From positions 73,196,948 through 73,260,947 of the forward strand of contig OY754464.1 in assembly GCA_963575645.1 (NCBI GenBank): DNA of 64,000 bases, written 5' to 3'. Each line of letters opens with the position of its first letter. The stretch's first letter is position 1. Source of the DNA: Xanthostigma xanthostigma. Taxonomy: Eukaryota; Arthropoda; Insecta; Raphidioptera; Raphidiidae. The position numbers and the translations under genes are program-made. Positions 11,841 to 53,361 of this stretch are shown here, piece by piece. The notes under the pieces are model-generated. The model made no database searches. It was not told where the DNA came from and worked only from the letters and a program-made list of their open reading frames with translations.

Positions 11841-12474
11841 ATTTAAAACACTTAGTTTTTACGATAACTTCTGATTGCTGATTGAAATAGTACAACACTA
11901 ACCTTTAGCAATTGTGTGAATCATACAGCAGTCCTTTTTTGCAGCAATGGAAAAAGATAGCACTACCGGCCACAATTATAATTTATGTAAATTGTTAAAT
12001 AATATTAATAACAAATTACAGGTGAAAATCGAAATGTTAAAGACAATAATAAAATACAAATTGTTCATTATTGATTACTGAGTTTTGTATCATCAACTGA
12101 CCTAAATAACGTTAACATAACACATAAAAATCACAAGAACAATTATTATACCACTAGATAAGAACCGGCTAGTTCAAAAGTCTGACATGTTCTGCTCTGC
12201 TGTACTTGTGTTGGCCTTTTTTTTGACATTCAATTATGTAATTTTTGATTTGATATTATATGACCTATTCGCTGATAGATATAAATAAATTGAACATAGC
12301 AATACAACTACCTATTTATAACTTTTGAAATTTTTTGACAGTAATAGCCACACGTCTGTGTTTCCTATGATAAATTAAAAATTTCACAATCTATTAAAAA
12401 CAAAGATAATTTTGCTGTCTCTATGTGTCCTGCATATCTCGGGTGTGGAATCACAAATAAAGAGCCTCGAATTT

Positions 12475-12725
12475 AATAATAATAATAATAATTTATTTCC
12501 AAAAGATCTACAAGATTCATGGATTGTCATACAAAAATCGGTTTTAGATTAAAATTAGCTAATTTTATAAAAAGACTTTGAAATTAAAAACTTTTTAAGC
12601 GCTATTTCTAATTTAGAATTTGTTGGAATATTTTTTATATGAGATGACAGATTGTTAAAAACTGCTATGGAAAAATTCATAGGACTTCTTTGAAAGCTCA
12701 CAATTTTGAATAAGCGTGTAAAATT
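12475..12725 (-). mobile_element. 3' end of a jockey-like non-LTR retrotransposon
   Basis: The minus strand reads ...SFQRSPMNFSIAVFNNL, then 'SSHIKNIP' and 'LKKFLISKSFYKIS' before a stop near 12558. 'FNNLP..IKNI....KKFL...FY' is the usual C-terminal pattern of jockey/CR1-type reverse transcriptase ORFs. The element ends in (AAT)n at 12476-12491. It is 5'-truncated and lies in the intergenic or intronic DNA before exon A. Confidence 0.65.
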
Positions 12726-12748
12726 CTTTCAATTTCATGACTTATATT

Positions 12749-13277
12749 TGTAACGCCCTTAACTGTTACGCCACTGGTACCAATGGAAAGATCGAGAAGA
12801 ATCCAGAATTAGTACCCTACGCATATACGGCCGCGCGACAGTTTACAGCAGAGACACAGTTGAGTAACATGCGAGTCACATAAATCATTGAGTTCATACA
12901 TAAATTTATAGATCGCTACATAAATATTTTCTTGTAAATAGTTGCGTTCCCTGTATATAGGTAGTGTTTGTGTATTTTTATTACTTAGAATTTCGCTGTT
13001 AGATTATTCTTATTTTTTTGAAGTGAAAACTTCTTTAGCGGCATTGTACCCTTTTTTGTAATGGGTAAAAAATGTTAAACTCGCGTCAGGACACGTGACC
13101 TAATCGAAATTTCGTAAGACGTTAATATTCAAGTTTTCACGTCTGCCGGCACTCCCGGAGTGCAACCCGTGTGTTTTTTTTATAATAGACAAGAAGTACC
13201 TTTTAATTCAATTGTTTTGTTAACATTTTACTGTTGTAAATAAATATTTTCACCACAATAAAAAGCAGTTTGTAACA
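12749..13277 (+). mobile_element. Solo LTR (529 bp)
   Basis: It starts TGTAACGCCC and ends TTTGTAACA, with TG...CA ends. TATT lies immediately on both sides (12745-12748 and 13278-13281). A 4-bp duplication fits Gypsy-type integration. AATAAA occurs near the right end (about 13241), as expected for a U3-R-U5 layout. No internal region or second LTR is present, so it is probably the product of LTR-LTR recombination. It lies only about 130 bp upstream of exon A. Confidence 0.75.
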
Positions 13278-13408
13278 TATTATGTATTATATTCCTGATT
13301 TCAATGGCTGGTCTAAAATTATGAGCAACCCATTCCTAAGCTTAAAGGTCTAGAAAATCGTGGCAGTTTGTACCTGGAAGATTTAAAATGTTTTCTATTT
13401 TTTTCCAG

Positions 13409-43228
<29,820 letters not shown>

Positions 43229-43645
43229 GCTAAAAACGTCTAGAAAATATTAATTTACAAATATTAAAGATAGTCCCGTTTAGACTGAAATAATGCGAAT
43301 TTTGTTTGTTGGAGCGAATTTAAAATGCGAAAACTTTATATCAAAATATTGTATACTACTTAAAGAAATCGTGATAATTACTCTAATAAGAATTTATTTA
43401 ATATAAATTGTTTATTGAGATAGAAAAATTGCGTAGTTAGTATTTAAGTGTATTTGTTTTTTACCTCGTAGAAATTGTACATAACTTAGAATAACAATGT
43501 TACCGGCCATTATCCATTGTATCTGTAAACCGGAAAGTAGAGGATTAATTTTAGAGTTTGATTGAGATGCAATCATTTAACTTGTGTTCTAAAAAGTCTG
43601 AGGAAAATATATTTGTAAATAAAAGATTTCTGACTTTGAGAAACT
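43229..43645 (+). terminator. Sb: 3' UTR and polyadenylation signal of the protease gene
   Basis: AATAAA at 43618-43623 is the first canonical signal after the stop that stands in a plausible context, about 390 bp downstream and followed by 'gatttctgactttgag'. The cleavage site is estimated at 15-25 bp beyond it. No repeat family was seen inside the UTR. Confidence 0.55.
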
Positions 43646-43910
43646 CTGTCTAAGGTTTTTCAGACATAGTCAAAATGCACGCATTTTGTGACAAATCTTG
43701 GGTTTTCTGATACAACGGACTTTGACGGTAACAGAAACATAATATATTATATTATTATATGTATAGTACCAACAATCTAGATTCTAGAACATATCAGCTA
43801 GTGATAAATTAAACGTTTTTTCCGACTACCTTAAAATATACGAGCAACATAAACAAAAGAAGTGATAACTTTGATTTTAATATTTTAAACGTATGTTTAA
43901 ATGATTTTTT

Positions 43911-44111
43911 TTGACGTGATAACGTCTTATAAATTGATGAAACACTAATCTTATAAATTGATGAAACACCAGCTGCATGCACGAAAAAGTGTCACGTTCC
44001 GAAATGTGTCACGCTCCGAAATGTGTCACGTTCCGAAATGTGCCACGTTCCGCCTGACTTAATACGTTATCACGTAAAACTATCGTCCGTAAACCGACTT
44101 TACAGACAACC
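43911..44111 (-). repeat. Repeat family I, copy 4
   Basis: This inverted copy carries three adjacent short units 'gtgtcacgttccgaaat' (43991-44045). The other copies have one or two, so the short unit is expanding here. Confidence 0.78.
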
Positions 44112-44865
44112 AATTTTTTAATTCAGCAACGTTATGGGGTTTTATTTTTGCTTAAGTACATATTTAAGGTAGTAGAAAAAAACGGCTGTGGTGATACTAG
44201 TCAATGACTAATGATAGGAGCCAATTTCGTTTAACCTTGGTCAAAATTTTAACATTTTGACTTAAAAACATATTTTGCTATCAAAATTGTACGTTGGTTT
44301 TGAATATCAGTTTTTTCATGTGGAATAAAAGAATCGCAAATACGTCTGAGAAGCAAAAAAACATTAAAGAAAACTAAAGGAAACTTAAATTATGAAAATT
44401 TTGTCATCGATGATGATGCATAAAAATTTCCTTTTTCGAATTCAAAAGTTAAAATATGAAACAATAGTAGGTATATGAAATATTAAATAATAAATCAAAA
44501 TTGTGTGAAAATGAATTGAAAATTAAATATATAATAAGTTAAAATTAAAACAGAATTTTAAAAAATGCTGTCAAATTCAATTAATTTCCATTAAAAGTAT
44601 TGTGTCACGTGCTTGAAAAGGGAGCTTCAATAACCTATAAAATATATGCTTTCGAATAGCTATATGTCATATAATACATGCGTGCCGCTGGGTTTTATTA
44701 TAGGACCTCGATTATTACTTTTGTATCAAAGACATTCGAAATTTCAGTTTGCCAATCTTTATTGGGAAAATTATACTGAAGGTGTCGTCTAACGAGCAAT
44801 TTAATTGAATTATTAGACGTTAATGACCTTAGTTTCTAAACGTTTATAATCCCCAAACAATCTAT

Positions 44866-45165
44866 CTATTAATTATCTAATAAAGTACATTAAATTAGTT
44901 TAATCCCCAATTGACTTGTTTCTCGTCTGGTTTCGAATTCCAACTCGAGATCAAGATTGCACTGTCGAGATTTTGCCAAAATTAAGAAAGATATCGAAAT
45001 ACTATTACAAACCATCGAGTTTGTAATAGTATTTCGATATCTTTCTTAATTTTGGCAAAATCTCGACAGTGCAATCTCGATCTCGAGTTGGAATTCGAAA
45101 CCAGACGAGAAACAAGTCAATTGGGGATTAAACTAATTTAATGTACTTTATTAGATAATTAATAG
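44866..45165. repeat. Near-perfect 300-bp palindrome (147-bp arms)
   Basis: The arms 44866-45012 and 45019-45165 differ by about one base (agatcaagatt against agatcgagatt) around a 6-bp hinge, catcga. The outer ends read 'ctattaattatctaataaag'. No target duplication is clear. It lies 1.2 kb downstream of the protease 3' end and could form a very stable hairpin or cruciform. Confidence 0.92.
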
Positions 45166-45843
45166 AAAGGTTAGCTATATCAGTTGGATTAATTATCAAT
45201 TACAAAAAAAAATAAGTTGAAAACATTAATTGATATTAGGCCCAGGTAATCCTGACAGTTGGTGAAACGTATTAATAAATTTGCGCGAGCTATATGAATC
45301 CCTGAAACTATTACTGGAGTCGTAATCTTGCGGCGATTTAACAATTGCAAGAAATGGTAAGCTGAATTATTAAGAATTTTCGCTATTGAGACGAGAAAAT
45401 AACCCCTGATAAGGTAATAAAAGCAGAATTGCAAAATATCTCGTTTCGTAATACAAGACGAGAACGAGAATAACCGTTTCGCGGCGAGACGAGACCAGAC
45501 GACAACACAAACAATTGTATAATTATAAAGTAATGTAATTTTTTGAGTAGATAAACAGATCAGAAATTTGAACAGAGTTGTGTTGTCATGTCTTTTTTTT
45601 CAAATGTCTCTGGTACTCACACACAGTATTCAGCATACACATTCTCAGTAAATAATTTATTGCTGAAACGCAGTCATGTCTGAAATGGAGATTTCGTGTG
45701 ACAATAGAATTTACTAGGGCTGTCCACATAATTTTTACAATACCCTGTCATTTCTTCTTTATGTCATAACACGACTGCTGGGTTGTTGTTTAAGAGGGAA
45801 AAATATCATGAAACAAATAAATAATCTAAATAGAAATAGAAAT

Positions 45844-46072
45844 TGTTGGAAGATTAAAGGATGAATCCTGGTGGCATAGGATCGATGAACTAAGCAAGTA
45901 CTGAAGGTTTTTTTATTGCATTTTATTGTCTGACGTTTCGGCAAACTGTATGCCATCTTCGGAGAAAAAGTTTGCCGAAACGTCTGACAATAAAATGCAA
46001 TAAAAAAACCTTTAGTATTTGCTTAGTTCATCGATCCTATGCCACCAGGATTCATCCTTTAATCTTCCAACA
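45844..46072. mobile_element. Mini-foldback with CGTTTCGG core (229 bp)
   Basis: Almost perfectly inverted from 'tgttggaagattaaaggatg' inward. At the hinge 'tgacgtttcggcaaactgta' meets 'aagtttgccgaaacgtctga', with 'gccatcttcggag' between them. It shares arms with 42221-42427. Confidence 0.82.
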
Positions 46073-46617
46073 TATAAACAGGATCATCATCACTCTAAAT
46101 TATTAGAGTTATTTTTCACAAATAAATAGAAATAATATATTTGTCTCATAAAATACAATAATAAACAAAAAAAGCATTATCACTTAACACAGAGAGACAA
46201 TACAGCGCTACTTTAGGTAAATAAGTAAATACATATTACGCTCACTACATACAATGCTTCTTGTCATTATGCCAACGTTCAGAAATACAATAAAAACATT
46301 TGACATAAGTACGCCAAATGTGCCATTGTTAAAATTTCAGTTGTGAAATGAGTAAGGTTTCGCTGTCTGCCGAGATGTTCCAACCGGAGGAGATGTCTGC
46401 CATCATAAATATAGGCTTTTAATATTACTATAAATAACATAAAAATTTCAGGTTAATTAAAATATGTCTTGACATCCGACTACTGGCTCTTTAGCTGTAC
46501 GCAAATGGTCTGTTAAACATTAGTGATTACAAACAGTGATTATAAATTTTGTAATCACTGTGACTACGTCCAAAAACAGAGACTTGAACACTAATAGTAG
46601 AATATGGCTATAAATAA

Positions 46618-47094
46618 ATTTTATTCAACTCATACGCGTTATTCATGTTTTATCATGCCTAAAAACCGAACCCTAAATAGCCATTTACCGACTGGTGACA
46701 ATTACTTGTCATAACTCAATCAAGATTCCTACTAGCTCGGCCATTGTGGAGTAATGAAAATAAATGTAACTATTTTCTGAGTCGTAACGAAATAGTAGGT
46801 AACAACAACCCCGTTGTTATCCATTGAGACTAAAATTGAGAGGCCGAATGTTTTCGACATGGAGTTTATTCATAACCTGCTAACCTCAAACCAACACATT
46901 GAATCGTGCTGTTTGGTGCTGTTAGTATTGACAGTTTTTTTTATAAAGAAATAAATAGATATTTACAACATCTCATTATAATTAAAACATGAATAACGCG
47001 CAATTGTTGAATAAAATTATGGGCGCAACTTGTAGGCTAAGTCATGACCTGTCAGCGCGATGAATGACTTAGACTACTAGTTACGCCAATAACT
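46618..47094 (+). repeat. Dispersed repeat family E, copy 2
   Basis: Same orientation as 41253-41721, with an extra 'tgacctg' near the hairpin at the right end. It is intergenic here, whereas copy 1 is intronic. Confidence 0.85.
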
Positions 47095-47565
47095 AATTTT
47101 GGTCGAATCTCGTATGTAATGAACGTTTTTAACATATATACGTAATAGAAATTAATTGAATTTGAAATAGCTGAATGCCCCCCGTGTTGGAGTAAAGAGC
47201 CTTACGCTACGACATCAGCGCCGTTCGATGTCGATGTTATGTATTAATAACAGTATGATCTGTATTTGACAGCTGATCACGCCGCTTTTATATTATATAA
47301 CACTACTTTGTTCCCTCTACCCCTGCACCACACTTTGCCGGGTGCAATTGGTTCACACACTCAACTTTGACGTGCTTTTTTTACGAATATTATTTTATAC
47401 CACTGAAACGTGACGTCATATGTAAGTGCTTACGTCATCGAATACATTACGCGTTACGTTAGAATAATTTTTCCACGAGTTGGTCAGCATTTTTATTTAT
47501 TTCCGCACGAGGTTAACGCTTGCGTTATGCATAACGCGTTATACAGTTTACTCTTACTTGTTTAT

Positions 47566-48500
47566 GGGGAATTATAAAACGGTCGAATAAAAAAAAATGT
47601 TGTGACTGATGATGAGATACTGTTTTAATAGCTTGAGATATTAAGATAATAGTTGGGTGACTAAATTACTAACTGAGCGACTAGAATGCCTTCGGTAATT
47701 TTGAAGCAGATATTTTCTTTTGTTTTTACTTTTTATTTTTTTTTTTCACTTTGAGACTACAACTTAAAACTCACATTTTCATGAAGATTGAAAACCACCG
47801 CTTTTTTTGATAAAGGGGTATGCGAATTGTCTCACAATGAAACGCGATGGGGAAAAGGTGGAGTTTTTAAAAAAATAATTCCAGGATGAACGATATACGG
47901 GTATGCGAATTGTATTATTCCGGGGTGAACAATAAAGGGGTGTGCGAATTGTCTCGCAGTAAAACGGGAAGGGGCAAATGTGGAGTTTTTAAAAAACTTT
48001 TCCGGGGTGAACGATAACTGGGTATGCGAATTAAATAGTTAATTATTTGAATAGAACTGCGTTTTCTAAAAAATGTATATTTAATTGACAGTCAATTAAA
48101 TATATATTTTTTAGAAAACGCAGTTCTATTCAAACAATTAACTATTAACAAAATGCTGCTCAGAATAAATAAATCATTTGCCAAATTTTGAAAAAACTGC
48201 AGGACGTAACGTTGACACTCAAACAAATATTAGGTCGCTCAAATGTTATGAAGTTTCCCATTTTGTATTTTAAGTAAGTAACTCAAATGGATGTTTGTAA
48301 GTTGCTGTTCTGTTGATTTCTCGTCACGCGCAGTCAGTCGCTTACTTAGTAATTTAGTCGCTCACTTAGTAATTTAGTCACCCAACTATTATTTTCTCGT
48401 CACGCGCAGTCAGTCGCTCACTTATTAATACAGTAACCCAAATTGATTATTTTTGTCACCCAAAATTGTATTTTACAGTCACTCGTTTAAATACTACCCC
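47566..48500. mobile_element. TIR element, complete copy inverse to 21557-22296 (935 bp)
   Basis: It starts GGGGAATTATAAAACGG and ends CGTTTAAATACTACCCC. TTGTTTAT is duplicated exactly (47558-47565, 48501-48508). It contains the conserved hairpin 'gaatagaactgcgttttcta...' (48048-48135) and the 'attcgcatacccc' units in reverse. It is longer than copy 1 because of extra sequence at 48140-48430 that includes a duplicated 'tcgctcacttagtaatttag'. Confidence 0.87.
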
Positions 48501-48531
48501 TTGTTTATTGTTGTAAGGCACTGCAAATGAA

Positions 48532-48604
48532 CTGGTAGATTAGTTGAGTTGGATGGAGCGGCATGTTAATAACACCAAGGTGGTGAATCGATCCCCAATG
48601 GGCC
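48532..48604 (+). pseudogene. tRNA-Asn(GTT)-like pseudogene
   Basis: 'tagttgagttggatggagcg' is a D arm with A box, 'catgttaataacac' is an anticodon arm with GTT, and 'aatcgatccccaa' stands for the T arm. The 5' acceptor does not pair with the 3' 'atgggcc', and the anticodon stem has mismatches. It begins 24 bp after a transposon target duplication. Confidence 0.55.
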
Positions 48605-48791
48605 ATAAACTATTTTTGTTTTTACGATGTGTTTTTGTTTTTAAGTGGGAGTAGGCAAATTTTTCTAAAATTCAAACTAGATTATTTTATAATAATACGA
48701 AATATGAAATTGCGCTGACGACTACGTAACTATATAGTGAAAAATCAAAAAGCAGAACCATAAACTCTTTGATAGAAATGTTTCTCTAGAC

Positions 48792-49048
48792 CAGGCCTGG
48801 GCAAATGGCGGCCCGCGGGCCGAATCCGGCCCGCGAAGCATTTTATAAATGATTATTAAGAGCGAAAATAGTTTGCCAATATAATTTGGCGCATAAAAAA
48901 AATAGTAAATAGCAAGGGCCACAACAGACGAAAAAAGACCTTTTTGTTGCGGAAATGAAAGGACCTTTTTTGCTCTCTAAATTTTTGGCCCACGGTCAAA
49001 TTTTCATCAGCAATGTGGCCCGACGATCAAAAGATTTGCCCGCCCCTG
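48792..49048 (-). mobile_element. hAT-type MITE, same family as 29333-29582 (257 bp)
   Basis: It starts CAGGCCTGGGCAAATG and ends ATTTGCCCGCCCCTG. The flanks CTCTAGAC and CTCTAGAT (48784-48791, 49049-49056) differ at one base. The interior is about 85% identical to the inverted 29333 copy. Confidence 0.9.
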
Positions 49049-49531
49049 CTCTAGATCATTATTCCATTCAATTTTCGTTTATAGTGTTTGACATTTTCGT
49101 TTGTCTGTCTGTCGGATAAGCGAGACTATACTGTAAAAAATAATGTATATTTAAAAAAAATATTGTTTTTTTTTCATTGACGAATCGCCCATAATGTGTT
49201 ATAATTTTCGCATAGTAAACAAAACTACCCAACAAGGGATATCAATAATTAAATAAAATATATAAAATACGAAGTCATTAGCAATTAATTTAAGCTTGTA
49301 ATTATTTAAATAGAAATATTTTCAATACATATCATGTACTTATATTTAATAATTTATTGATGAAATTGAATAGGTAGGTATATTTTATATTTTTTTTTCT
49401 GACAAAAATATGTTAAAATGAAAAAATAAATAAGTTATTTAATATTATCTCCATTATTCTATTGTGAATATATTTTGAGAAAGCTATTTTATAACAATTA
49501 TGAATCATAATTTTTACAATTTTGTGTCCTC

Positions 49532-49801
49532 TAAAACCTAGATTTCTTAACAGCGGTACTGTAATATAACGGCCGTAATATGACAGCGAATACAGTAACA
49601 AAAAACACGTTTTTACACTTTGTGGAGACAACTAAATCCATAGATTAGATAGCTCACTTGACGTTCAAGGTCAAGTTTTATGTTTAGTTCTTCATTAGTT
49701 CACTGATGCTTATTGCGTTGCTGCTACTACCACCATTTATTTCACTCAATCTTACGACCGCTATATTACGGTACCGCTATTTTGGGAAACGAAGGTTTTA
49801 G
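49532..49801. mobile_element. Possible TIR element (~45-bp ends)
   Basis: 'taaaacctagatttcttaac' and 'agcggtactgtaatataacg' on the left face 'ctatattacggtaccgctat' and 'aacgaaggtttta' on the right. There is no clear target duplication. The interior ORF has no motif. Confidence 0.55.
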
Positions 49802-49975
49802 AAAAAATTATGAAAAGTTTCTAGTTTTTATATATTTTTTTTATGTATAAGTAGATCCTAAATGTAAGTTGAGGTTTTCGTCCGTTTTTCAATAGCAATA
49901 CTAAAGAGTGCGAAAAGAAAATGGCGCCTGGAGCATGACATTATTAGGATACCTATAATATTAGAGGTACTTGTT

Positions 49976-51168
49976 AGGCCATACACGGACAGCTTGAGCC
50001 TGTATCGTTGAACAACACACACGAACCGCTCGAGCAGTCACTGTCAATCGCTCGAGCAGTTACAGTGAACCGCTCGAGCAGACGTTTTCAATCGGTCGTG
50101 CGGCTCGCTCAAATCTTGCTATAATATGGATTTTGAGAACACGTTTTTCCCTCTTCTGTGTCGCGATAACCATGCCCATTGTTCACGAGCAGTCAGTATA
50201 TGTGTTACAAGCAACTGTTCGACTACATGACAAAATTTCGCCGTGCTGTTGACTGTTCGTGCCCGCTCGGGCGGTCGTGTTTTTTTATAGAAATGTGTAG
50301 TCGATGCTTAAGGTAGTTCACTCTTGAAACGGCTTTTCTTAGGGCTTTAATAAAATTGAAGTATAAGGTTAATAAAAGCCCATTATATTTAATTTAAAAA
50401 GATTGAAATTTTTCACCGACTGTAAAACGAGATATTAACAATCAAAATGTGCATAATTAACACGCTGGAGGTATACCACGTATAAAGAAAACGAGTACAT
50501 TCTAGAATATCTCGAAAACGGTTCTTAGTATATTTCTTAAAAACTAATGCATTGTTAATTCAAAAATTATAAATCTGTTGAAAAATAGATTTGTTAAAAA
50601 ATATAGATTTTTAAAATAAAAAGATTTTTGTTATACTTGCAATTATAATTGTATAGGAGTGTATGTGTACATTAGAGCTTAAATGTGTTGGGTACAGTCT
50701 CTTACAAAAATGTACGGAAAAATTCTAACTGTTGGTATAGGTACCGGGACAGTTCTTGAGCGGTGTCCGTTAGATGCGCAGAAGACAGTTTTTGAGTCTG
50801 CTTGACGGTATGAGGTAGGCGCGACGAGCGGGGGGATCGCGCTATCGAATCACAACGCGACGTTTGGGCGTTCAGTCGTTATACGTCACTACCGTAACAA
50901 TCAAGTACAGTCGAGCGCACAATTATTTTATTACGATATATTTTTTGTTGATATATTTTTAAATACGTGTTAATAGTAGTTGGATTGCACTCGAATGTAC
51001 ATATGCACTGAAATTCCTCCCACTTCTTTGTCGAGCGCTCAACAACCGTCCCGGTACCTATACTTACTATTATGCTATACTTTTGTCTACGACTGTCGCG
51101 AGTGAACTACCTTAAAGCAATGACTTTCGATCGCTTGAAACTGTCCGCGTACAGCCGGCCATAGAATA
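49976..51168. mobile_element. Outer TIR element interrupted by a nested insertion
   Basis: The left 'ggccatacacggacagcttg' faces 'gaaactgtccgcgtacag' and 'ccggccat' on the right. Near the left end the unit 'cgctcgagcagt' is repeated three times (50027-50085). The middle (50312-51111) is a separate TTAA-flanked element, so the original outer element was only about 390 bp. Confidence 0.65.
50312..51111. mobile_element. TTAA-flanked element with 12-bp TIR (800 bp)
   Basis: It starts GGTAGTTCACTC and ends GAGTGAACTACC, with TTAA on both sides (50308-50311, 51112-51115). TTAA targets suggest piggyBac-type mobility. No transposase ORF. Nested inside the outer element. Confidence 0.8.
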
Positions 51169-51660
51169 GCTTTTGGCGCCTCTTTCGGCACCCCCCGCAC
51201 TGCCCTTCGGCTAAACCTTAATTTTTAACTAACTATTTAAATATCCATTTATTGTAAGATTTTGTTTATTTTGTAATATTATATATTGTAAATAATATAA
51301 CTATTAATTATTATTATTATTTTCTGTAAATATTTATATTTAAATATTCATCTTCTTCATTTATTATACCTATAATAATAGTGTACAGTTTATATTTTTA
51401 TACATATATTTTATATAACATGTAAGGTGTAATACTCATAATACCTATTATCTTGCCTTTTATAAATAGTATGTAAATCTTGCCTTTCCAAAGATGCATT
51501 TTATAAAAATAAAAAAATTATTTTAATATTATTTTGGTCACTTTTTTTTTAATTAAAAATGTATTTTCTTGGCACAACTTCAACCATCCTAATTTTTGAT
51601 GAATAGATTTTTAACTGGACATTGTCAAATCAGATTTTCTAACAATACTTTTTAAAACCC

Positions 51661-52349
51661 AGTACGATAACTCGATGTGCCCAAATTTTGACTTTTTTTT
51701 GTTTAAGTCGTAGAAAACACTAAATTTTGTCGTTCCAAAAAAAAAAACTACGGATTATTTACAAATTTTCTCAAAAATATGTAAAAAAATGGAACTATTT
51801 TTCGTCTTTCATTGTTATTTTTTTAATCTAACCAATCAGAAATCACATAGACACGTCATGGCAACTGGTGTAGAATTACTGTATTACTATCTCACTTTGT
51901 ATACACGACCCCGTAATTGTTTTTTAAAGAACTCCCCCCAAACGCTCTCCCCTTTTTCATTGCGCAAAAAAAGCACCATCGCATCGACACGACCCCGTAA
52001 TTGTTTTTTAAAGAACTCCCACCAAACGCCCTCCCCTTTTTCACTGCGCAAAAAAAACGCCATCGCATCGACACGACCCCGTAATTGTTTTTTAAAAGAA
52101 CTCCCACCAAACGCCCTCCCCTTTTTCACTGCGCAAAAAAAAACGCCATCGCATCGACACGACCCCATAATTGTTTTTTAAAGAACTCCCACCAAACGCC
52201 CTTCCCTTATTAATGCGCAAAAGAATATTTATAAAAATTAATATTCCGCACTTAAAACGGCTAATAACACTGTTATGTTATACATACATATAAAATAATC
52301 GATACTTGTGTATTTTCAATGGATATTTTGCACATCGAGTTATCGTACT
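51661..52349. mobile_element. Element G: TIR element with expanded minisatellite (689 bp)
   Basis: It begins AGTACGATAACTCGATGTGC and ends with its exact inverse. The core 51906-52215 is a tandem array. No target duplication was recognised. A related copy lacking the left end is at 10712-11159. Confidence 0.82.
51906..52215. repeat. 84-86-bp minisatellite, about four units
   Basis: Units start at 51906, 51990, 52074 and 52160 with 'cgaccccgtaattgtttttt'. Spacing 84, 84 and 86 means the plus-strand frame stays open across three units (28-residue repeat, RPRNCFLKNS...). The open frame follows from period length and is not evidence of a protein. Confidence 0.88.
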
Positions 52350-52451
52350 CTAATCCTCAGTAATAGTCCCATACCCAGGAATCTTACTCAGTTCAAATTA
52401 GGAGTGTGTGATTTGTGAATAAAAAACGAAATAAGAAACAGAGGTCTTATA

Positions 52452-53358
52452 AAGGGTGTTTTTTTTGGAGGTTTGGTTTTGAAATGGGCAACACCGTTTC
52501 AAGTGAAAGTTAATTTGACAGTTGACAGATGATTTGTGGTCAGTATGTTTTGCCATTTCACCATGAATAGACTTACATCAGTACAACGCTCGCAAACTGT
52601 GCAAATTTATTTTGAAAATTTATGGTTCAGTTTGCCAAACTAACCGTGCGCTACGTCCATTTTACGGTCGACATAATCGTCCATCCGAGCAAGTTATTCG
52701 GAAAACTTTGGATCGTTTTCGAACTACGCATACTCTAGTTGATAATACGCATCCACAAAGACGCCATACAGTGCGCACAGAAGATGCCATTGCTGCTGTG
52801 GTGCGTAATGTTGAGGAGAACCAGAATGAGTCGATACGCCGTCGTGCACAGCAATTGGGACTTTGCCCATCCACGTTGTGGAAGATTTTGCGAAAAGATC
52901 TTGGCTTACGAGCTTACAAGATCCAGCTTGTGCAAGAGTTAAAGCCGCGTGACCATTATGCGCGCCGTACGTTCGGTAAATGGGCCGAAAACAATATTCA
53001 GCTTGATCCTCTTTTTCAACGCAAAATTTTGATCTCACACCTATGGATTACTTTCTTTGGGGATACGTGAAGTCACTAGTCTACGCCGATAAACCACAGA
53101 CGTTGGATCACTTGGAAGTCAACATTCGCTACGCTATTGGCGATATACGGCCTCAGATGCTCGATAAAGTGATCGAAAATTGGACTTCCCGATTGCGCTT
53201 CATTCAAGCCAGCCGTGGCGCCCATATGCCCGAAATCATATTTAAACATTAATGACATAAAATTATATTTTAAACAAAGCCAACAACGTGGCCAGCAACC
53301 TTATTTTTACGTGTTTTATTTCATTTCAAATTTGTATACCTCTAAAAAAAACACCCAT
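52452..53358 (+). mobile_element. Internally deleted mariner-type transposon (907 bp)
   Basis: The inverted ends are AAGGGTGTTTTTTTTGGAGG and (inverse of) ATGGGTGTTTTTTTTAGAGG. TA is duplicated on both sides (52450-52451, 53359-53360). Further subterminal match (gaaatg) is present. Family members are usually about 1.3 kb, so roughly 400 bp is lost, all of it within the transposase. Confidence 0.92.
52563..53252 (+). pseudogene. Mariner-type transposase remnant, catalytic core deleted
   Basis: The ATG at 52563 starts MNRLTSVQRSQTVQIYFEN. A one-base shift near 52615 moves the match to the frame that reads NRALRPFYGRHNRPSEQ and then the helix-turn-helix region (SIRRRAQQLGL, TLWKILRKDLG). At about 53031 the sequence jumps from '...DPLFQRKILIS' to 'LTPMDYFLWGYV' in another frame. 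About 140 residues that carry the catalytic Asp residues are therefore missing. The last 69 codons (to 53252, ending EIIFKH) match the family C-terminus. It cannot encode an active enzyme. Confidence 0.9.
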
Positions 53359-53361
53359 TAT

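Noticed and set aside
51789-52181. 130-codon ORF with repeated TRPRNCFLKN blocks as a possible gene
   Set aside because: It is produced by an 84-bp minisatellite. It has no start context, and the other copy does not keep it.
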